Origin: Styela clava
Lineage: Eukaryota > Chordata > Ascidiacea > Stolidobranchia > Styelidae
Assembly (NCBI RefSeq): GCF_964204865.1
Contig: NC_135258.1
Coordinates: forward strand, 4,827,001 to 4,891,000
DNA length: 64,000 nt
Reading direction: 5' to 3'
A program made the translations under genes and the position numbers. Below are positions 57,712 to 64,000 of the stretch, one piece after another (the stretch's first letter is position 1; each line of letters starts with the position of its first letter). Under the pieces are notes generated by a model. The model searched no databases and was not told the DNA's origin. It saw only the letters and a program-made list of their open reading frames with translations.

Positions 57712-60700
57712 GAGAAATTTATTGGATTTTGATTGAGTTAAGTTTTCATTACCGGAGTTAACGACTGGAGTCCGTATTTTATCAGCAGGAAAGTCAAAGT
57801 TAATAGAGCATTTCTCTCAGTTAAAAAGATGGTTGCAAGTTACAACAAAGATGACTGTAAATTAAAAGATTGATTCTGAGATCGTATCCATGTGGTATTC
57901 ATTATAAAAGATTTAGAACAAATTTACAACAAAAGAGTGAGATGCAAGCGATTCTCTCAAATCTGATACTTTTAACATAGCTGAACTTGACTTTACAGAA
58001 CATTAATTTTGCGCATAGCAATTCCCTTTCCCACAACTTACCTTGGATGACCGGTTAATATTTCTGCGAATATTTTTATAAAATCTCTCAAAGTCGATCG
58101 CAGGACAAATGTATCAGCGTAAGTTGGAAATGTTGTAGGCTCGTCGTCATTCCATAGATTCTTATCGTCATAGATATCTATTCTGTTCTGAAAAAAGACA
58201 ACTTTTGATATCTTCCTGCCCCATATCGCAATATTTTTGAAATTATTCCAAGTGTTTCGTGATGACCACACATTAGCATTCTGGAAAACCAGTTTAATTT
58301 TAGCGAATCGCAGAGATACTTCCAATTGTATTGGACTGATTTGTATGAAAACAACGAAATTTTTATAAATCTTATGAAAAAGTTGCGGCCATTGCGAAGG
58401 GTTTTATTCCCACCATTGCTCACCTGGAAGAAAAATACTTTTGGTTTTCCGTTAAGACTCGGAAATTCATCCGGATTGAAGGATTGCACTACTTCATTCA
58501 TTGTAATAGACGAGTTGTCTGCAGTTTCAATAAGTCTGTCGTTTCCTGAAATGAGTAATATAGGCAAAAAACACAAGAAGAGAGAATATTTACTGGTGAT
58601 CGAACAGGGATTGCATTTTCGATTTATTTAAAGTGTTGGACTCTAATGAGTTAGAAGTTCAAAATTTCAACAGAAATCAAAAATAAAATTCTTGGACCTC
58701 AAAGTTCATTTGTGAAATAATGGACTTCAGAAATTTTATGGTTATCAGATTGCACCTTTTTTCGATTTCGTAGCCGAGTTATAGCTGGTCAGCTCACAAA
58801 CCGCACAATGGTAAAAACGGAATGCGTGGTACACGTGGGACGTATGTGCAAGCGGTACACGTGGTACGGGAAGTGCATAGCAAATCATTTTCAAAAGATT
58901 TTCAAATAAGATTTTTTGTTCAATAAATGTACACACCGGTAGAAAGAACAAAACACACAAGACATCCATAATCGTCAAAATTCCTTGACCTTGCTGGATT
59001 AAAAATCGACTCCATTTTCAGACATTCGTGAAACTCCACTTTGTAACCGGCGCTGGTGAAGAACTTGCGAAGAGAAGCTAAACGAGTTCATCGAAAAAAA
59101 AGGTAATGAACTAAAATTGAAGGGTCAAGCAAGCGAATGTAGTACGACCTGGAAGTTATATGTATCAATGTGCATGAATTATGGACTTTTGCAAAAAAAT
59201 ACCTTATTGGCGATGTAACGATTTGCTATTTGCCTTTCAACTGTTTTAATTCATCCTTATAATTAAATTAACTGTTTTTACGTTTATTAAATTATGCACA
59301 GTGAATAAGGCATTTTATGCGCAATGCGCAAAGATTTACGAGAAAATAACAAAGTCACTGACCTGCTGGGCGTAAATACTTTGTAATGTTATTTATAATG
59401 ATGCACAGTCCAACGTGCTTCGTTTCTGAGCACCTAAAATATAATATATATAGATAGATAGATAATTCCAATTCTCTCAAGTATTGAATTCACCAATTGC
59501 ATTTGCTGCTTATTAAAAAGTCTTGGGAAAGCATGTTTGAAACCAGTGTTATTGAGAATCGAATCAGTGACCAGAATCAAACTCGAGTCACGTAAACGAA
59601 AACACTCAAACTAAACACCAGAGTGATTCGACTTTGGTTTTTAAAAAATTGAAAATTTTCAGTATTCGAACAACGACGAATTCGGTGACATTCGATACTT
59701 TAACTGGCCAGTGGATGGTTGTTAGCCATTTCATGGATGGTCCGAACATAAAATGTATTATGTGATGTATTTATTATCTGTAGAATCAGTAGTCATGAGA
59801 ACATAGTATAGATAACTATGCTGAACTATATAGCTATGTTATCTCTTCAATGGATTTTGTATTAGCTTACGGATAGGTGCCGAAAATGGGTACAATTGTT
59901 TGCGTTTTGACGGCTGTTTCGAAATAATGATTAGGTTGTGAGACATTTAAGATAGGTCTGAGTTTGCGACCTCCTTAATATAAACACAAGTTCGAATTTC
60001 TTATCCGTGGTCTTACGTATATTATCGGTTGTGGCACCATTTTGTTCGAATATTAAACAAGGAAACATTAAAGATAATTTGATTAAATTAGAATTTAAAT
60101 CTCTACTAGGCGAATATTAACAAGGATTTATAATTTTTTTTCACAAATATTGGCCCAATGGGGTGAATTGCTCTTTAACATTTTTCTGTTTATAAGAATT
60201 CAAGAAAACGCTTCTAAAAAGGGAAGGGCTTACCTGTGAAAAAATTGTTATATAAAATGGGCTGAGACAAAGGGATTTCAGTGGGTCCTCGTTGTTACTA
60301 AATCTTAATCCCAATTTGCTCCTTTCTTGAATTTAATGTTTTTTAAATCGCCACGTTTGCACATGATAATATAAATTAACGTTAAAAAATAATATATTTA
60401 TGCATCGATAACATTGGCATTTTTACAGGTTAGTGGTAACTTGCAGCATTTTTATGAGTGACCTCATTGCTCTCAAGATTGGCTCTCTACAACACCTTTA
60501 AACTAACTTACATTAGGAATGGAAAGTTTTTCAGAAAGAAATTTAGTAGTGTTAATACTATTTCGAATTATGATTTGAAATATTACTTACACATACGTTT
60601 TTTTGGGAGGTACTTCACAGCCGACATCTTCTGCCAAATTGATCCTGTAACAAACAGAAATATATCTATCACAACCCGGTAGGCGCCTAGGATCTCCGCT

Positions 60701-60915
60701 GATACGCAATCCCGCAGTGCTAGCCGCTGCAAAACACCTCCCCGTCGTACCTTTGCATACTTCTTCACAAGAATGGTTTCCGGTACAATGGAATGGCTAG
60801 TGGACTGTACGCTATGCGGGTCCTCTTCAATCTGACTATTGCTGCAACATTCGTTCAATTTTGCCTTTGTTTGTGCTCCCAATAATCGTCTTATAGTTTT
60901 TTTTCGCCTAGGCAT
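57156..60915 (-). CDS. Caspase-fold protein lacking catalytic His and Cys (pseudocaspase), 7 exons
   Basis: My spliced model on the minus strand: 60761-60915, 60597-60644, 59363-59433, 58937-59077, 58424-58545, 58042-58187, 57156-57405; 310 residues. Introns are GT-AG and all six phases agree. Residues 1-68 are a basic, Ser-rich prodomain without CARD or DED. The p20-like part starts HVGLCIIINN (74-83), then SLRKFFTSAGYKVEFHE (93-109), GCLVCFVLSTG (129-139) and PSLNGKPKVFFFQ (167-179). In caspases the last two read ...LSHG and ...FFIQACRG; here His is Thr138, and Q179 is followed by Asn-Arg with no Cys. The p10-like part has FPTYADTFVLRSTLRDF (199-215) then IKIFAEIL, missing the GYYSWRN..GSW pocket loop. 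The last exon supplies the final helices and strand (TYLLQIFVKEPQLF). An alternative acceptor (exon to 58280) adds 31 residues, still no active-site Cys. Likely a non-proteolytic caspase homologue; partner unknown. Confidence 0.8.
57712..58041. other. Part of intron 6 of the pseudocaspase gene
   Basis: Intronic sequence between the tandem duplication and the donor at 58040-58041 (CAAG|GTAAGT on the minus strand). AT-rich; no exon or repeat recognised. Confidence 0.5.
58188..58280 (-). other. Alternative 5' extension of pseudocaspase exon 6
   Basis: A second good acceptor, ACTGGTTTTCCAG, precedes 58280. The 93 nt to the downstream acceptor (GTCTTTTTTCAG) are open and in frame, adding 31 residues (NANVWSSRNTWNNFKNIAIW...). 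Both acceptors follow pyrimidine-rich tracts, so either or both may be used. Confidence 0.5.
59434..60596. other. Intron 2 of the pseudocaspase gene
   Basis: A 1.16-kb intron from donor GTATGT (minus strand, at 60591-60596) to acceptor TATATTTTAG before 59433. No repeat or nested gene was identified; several minus-strand open runs lack splice and phase support. Confidence 0.5.
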
Positions 60916-61935
60916 TATGATTACAACTTACGCTGAAAGAACATAATATATATATACATGCAAGATTCAACATTTCCCCGACACTTAACGATTTAATAGA
61001 ATAGGATTATTTATCATATTCATACGATGAGGGCTGCTTACCAGTTTGATTCGGATATAGCAATCCCAATTTATAGACTTAATTAGTTGAAGAAACCGTA
61101 GCCAGCGGTGAATTAGGTGAACCACCCTCTGACAGCGAGAAGTGGGTACAGTAAACCTTAAGGCTTAAGCACATAAAAATTCCGTCAATCTTTCACCATC
61201 CAAGAAAAATTGCTGACCTCTAACGCCAGCGTGCCGCAGTGACATGTTTTCCATTACTGCCATATCAGTTTAAAGTGCTCGTATCGTCGTGAATTTTGCT
61301 TGGGTGGCTAATAATAAAACACTGAAATTCCCGAGGCTTTCCCAGTTTAGTAATAAGAATAAAGTTACTGAATACGTCATATTCTACTACAGCAATCCAT
61401 ACCGCCTATTAAAAATTGCGACATGCAATGACTAGTTACCAGGCCCGCACTCAAGCAACCAGTTACCATCCATAGAAACTAGTTACTGAAATTGCCAGTT
61501 CATTTTGAACGCTGCGCGTTCCGTTGACATACTCGCGTGACTGATATACTGTAGCTAAAAATAAATAAAATAATGTTCACTAAAATCCCTAAGGCTTCTC
61601 CAGTTTACAGAGTATCGAGACCAAAGACGACTTATTTGAGTATTTTGCTATGCGGAAGATAGAGCTCTTGGAATTTAATTTTCAACTTGGTTGGCGAGAA
61701 AACGGCGATCAATTGTGAAAAAACTGGAAATTTCCTAACGATCGGCGCGTTTTTCGTTGTTACCATGGAAACGAAACCTCTATCCGGACTTTCTATAAAA
61801 GGCACATTACTAGGGTGACATACAAGATTTTTAAGCTATACGATGCCAATAAAGTTCAGTCTAATCTAATATAGGCCTTTTCGCAAATTCGAGAATGATT
61901 ATTTGCGAAAACATTGCTGGACTTTTCGTGTCTAT
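60916..61935. other. Region between the pseudocaspase gene and its upstream neighbour
   Basis: A likely acceptor (TTCTTTCAG, minus strand, near 60945) lies just before the start-codon exon, and an in-frame stop follows it before the ATG. The pseudocaspase mRNA may therefore have a non-coding first exon in this stretch. Otherwise nothing is recognised. Confidence 0.4.
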
Positions 61936-63116
61936 TCACACTGGTGTCTTGAGGAGTCTTTTACCAACCGAGACTATGCATCTGGAACTGAAAAGACTAT
62001 TTCGATGCCCTACCGCGCTGCGAAAAATCATGGGTCGCCATATATGAACGGTTTTACTAATTTATATCTTTCCCAGCAGACAAATATCAAAATGTCCGAT
62101 TCCGCAAAATATACCAAATCATCTTAACTTTTCTTTATGATTACCTGGCTTTAAGATTTTGCTTTGCGTATCGTCTCCTCATTGCCGCATTTCTCCTCTC
62201 GCTATCTCGATCACTAGCTATTTTCTTTTCTTCGAATTCTTTTTCGAGTTTTGCTATTTTCGGGTCATCATTATGTTCGGCTGAATATGTAAAACCATCT
62301 TGGTCAGTCTTTGAAGTGTCTATGACGTCTGCAAAAGATTATGAAGACAAACATAAATCTTGAACAAAATTGATTTTCGCTTTGTCGAACAGCTATACAC
62401 AGCATAGGATTTACATATTTATCCAAGGGGAGATGAAAGCCGATAAAACGTCTCAATTACATGCGAACCACTCTTGTCCGGTTACCATTCCTGACCGATA
62501 TGTTCGTCAATTATTTCAGAGGCATGTGCTTGATAGTAAAGGAACCGTAACAGAACAGCTGCTGTGTGAACACCCTATGACGACGAAGAGCTTAGCAATT
62601 CTTTCGCTCATAATTACCCCCCACGTAATTCGAACCTAAGAACTCGTTTATGGCAATTAGAGATATGATGGCGAGTGTATTCTAAATGCTGAACACGATT
62701 CGCCTCGGGTATTGTGCAATGGTTACAACCTTATTTGTGTGAATTGGGGTTTTTCAATTTTGCTAGTTCGTCTTGTGCTTTGTCACTCGAAAAAAATATG
62801 GTGATTTTATTCTTGAATGCCAAAATTTTCTAACCAAAATTTGTGATCTCGAGGTGGATAGTTACAGTCGAAATTTTTACATCAAAAGTAGAACTTCGAA
62901 TTCTGTCAAATCTTATTTATTTCAGCAAAATCAGAAATTTTTATGAATATTTTTGATAATTTTGTTCGTTGGAACCTTGAAGTTCGTCCTTACCTTGGGA
63001 AACTTCGCTACTGCCTTCCAATGGATCTTTGTTATCCCCCACACCCTCTTCCGTATCCATAAGAAACTTGTCGCTATCTCCTTGTCCACTGGATACATAG
63101 TCCAAATTGGAAGAAT
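61936..63116 (-). CDS. Partial gene: acidic and coiled-coil protein, three exons
   Basis: Three minus-strand exons join in phase: 62994-63116, 62145-62328 and a likely terminal exon 61936-62017. The first encodes an acidic stretch (SSNLDYVSSGQGDSDKF, MDTEEGVGDNKDPLEGSSE). The second is acidic then a basic coiled-coil-like helix (DDPKIAKLEKEFEEKKIAS, RDSERRNAAMRRRYAKQ). The third is short (GHRNSLFSSRCIVSVGKR) and ends at TGA; it is the least certain. Splice sites are CAAG|GTAAGG, CCAG|GTAATC, CTACAG and TTTGCAG. The 5' part is missing: upstream exons lie beyond what I could recognise or outside the window. I do not recognise the family. It lies upstream of, and in the same orientation as, the pseudocaspase gene. 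Confidence 0.5.
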
Positions 63117-64000
63117 CTGTAGTAGAAATTTGATATTAATTTTAATCAAGTGTAAAACTAAAAAACTCAACAGTTTATATCCAATGTGACAGCAATATCA
63201 TTGGGAATCCGACCTCCAAGATCAAAATAAAACTCTCATTCCTGGATTTCGAAATTGCTAAAACGCTTACTTTACTTTTGATTCAACACTATCTATACGT
63301 CTATACTATTCAACTTATCTATACGTCTCTCAAAAAAGAAAAAGTGAAAATATAGAAGAGGAACATGTTCAGGTATTAGCAGACGTTTTTCTCTCTTTTC
63401 TTTCTCTTGTTACGAAGGTGGGAAAGCATAACGTAGTCAATGAATCGCCTCATTCAACTTATAGTGCGACGGAAGTGGCGTCTGCCATTTACTAAACTGT
63501 TAACTTATATTGGATGACCAATGTACATATCGACCGTAATTCAAAATTGCCATAACGCCTACTTTACTTTTGGATTAGGTTTATATATATAAATATTTGA
63601 GTCCCCCTCTTTCGGTAATTCAGAATTACGATTCTGTATGTTTTTATACGATTTCTGAAAACTTAATAACAAGCAAAATCTTTTCTACATTAATAGGATT
63701 AATATAAAACTCACTTTTTCGCCGACAATACATTACATCAAAATTACAATCTTAATATAATGAAGAAATCATACTATTAGCAGATTCACCCCTAACCCAA
63801 ACACTAGCTCAATTCAAGCAACATATTAACATTCCATACCTCTTATTAATTTTTTGCTACACCACGATATCACTCCTGAAAAAAGGCTGCGTGCGTTTCT
63901 ACTTGACGGATCTTCCTGCTTCTGCAATGAACAAACGATAAAGTTATATAACTGATATAGTAATTTAGCACAACGAGCATGTTTTTAGGTGTCGGAACCC
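63117..64000. other. Right-edge sequence, probable intron or 5' flank
   Basis: No exon could be supported. It contains a short duplicated word (ACTTTACTTTTGATTC near 63270 and ACTTTACTTTTGGATT near 63560) and otherwise AT-rich sequence. Confidence 0.35.

Noticed and set aside
58326-58631. 101-codon plus-strand frame over the pseudocaspase exons
   Set aside because: It is the antisense of exon 5 and its introns; the minus strand has splice sites, phase continuity and caspase similarity.
1-64000. Bacterial-style operons, ribosome binding sites, CRISPR arrays or prophage
   Set aside because: Introns, metazoan transposon families and gene spacing show nuclear animal DNA; no such prokaryotic features are present.

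Overview
The window is nuclear DNA from an animal. Genes are split by GT-AG introns, a large share is transposon debris, and composition is AT-rich. The gene families (C2H2 zinc fingers, a collagen-tailed C-type lectin, a caspase-fold protein, hAT, Penelope-like and L2/CR1-like elements) fit an invertebrate deuterostome. An ascidian (tunicate) is my best guess, held loosely. No rRNA, tRNA or CRISPR was recognised. Spliced models were built by hand from splice sites and codon phase, so they are predictions.

Layout. 0.2-3.3 kb: 5'-truncated LINE and a TA-flanked inverted-repeat element. 3.3-15.4 kb: three related C2H2 zinc-finger loci. One is intact (13 fingers, 9828-11075), one is a deleted pseudogene, and one is a pseudogene split by a 2.67-kb hAT transposon with a perfect 8-bp target duplication. 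Smaller hAT-type elements lie between them. 15.4-24.3 kb: degenerate duplications and non-autonomous DNA elements, no gene. 24.3-31.8 kb: two C-type-lectin-like genes facing tail to tail, with shared exon phases but different N-termini (collagen-like versus short coiled coil). 33-40.3 kb: foldback element, Penelope-like remnant, two hAT-type elements and an intronless SAM-methyltransferase gene. 45.3-54.9 kb: a 9.6-kb tandem array of units of about 1.3 kb, each holding a 27-bp minisatellite; three unit subtypes are interleaved. 56.4-60.9 kb: a seven-exon minus-strand gene with the caspase fold but without the catalytic histidine, the catalytic cysteine and the p10 pocket loop. Its last exon lies in a 677-bp tandem duplication that looks exact. 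61.9-63.1 kb: three exons of an unidentified acidic/coiled-coil protein.

The strongest candidate for something new is the caspase pseudoenzyme. All six exon junctions keep reading phase and the alignment to caspase landmarks is continuous, yet both catalytic residues are gone. This suggests a regulatory, decoy-type caspase homologue rather than a decayed protease. The two lectin genes are secreted recognition-type proteins, and the collagen-tailed one has a possible alternative start that would encode a type II membrane form. No joint pathway can be shown from sequence alone.
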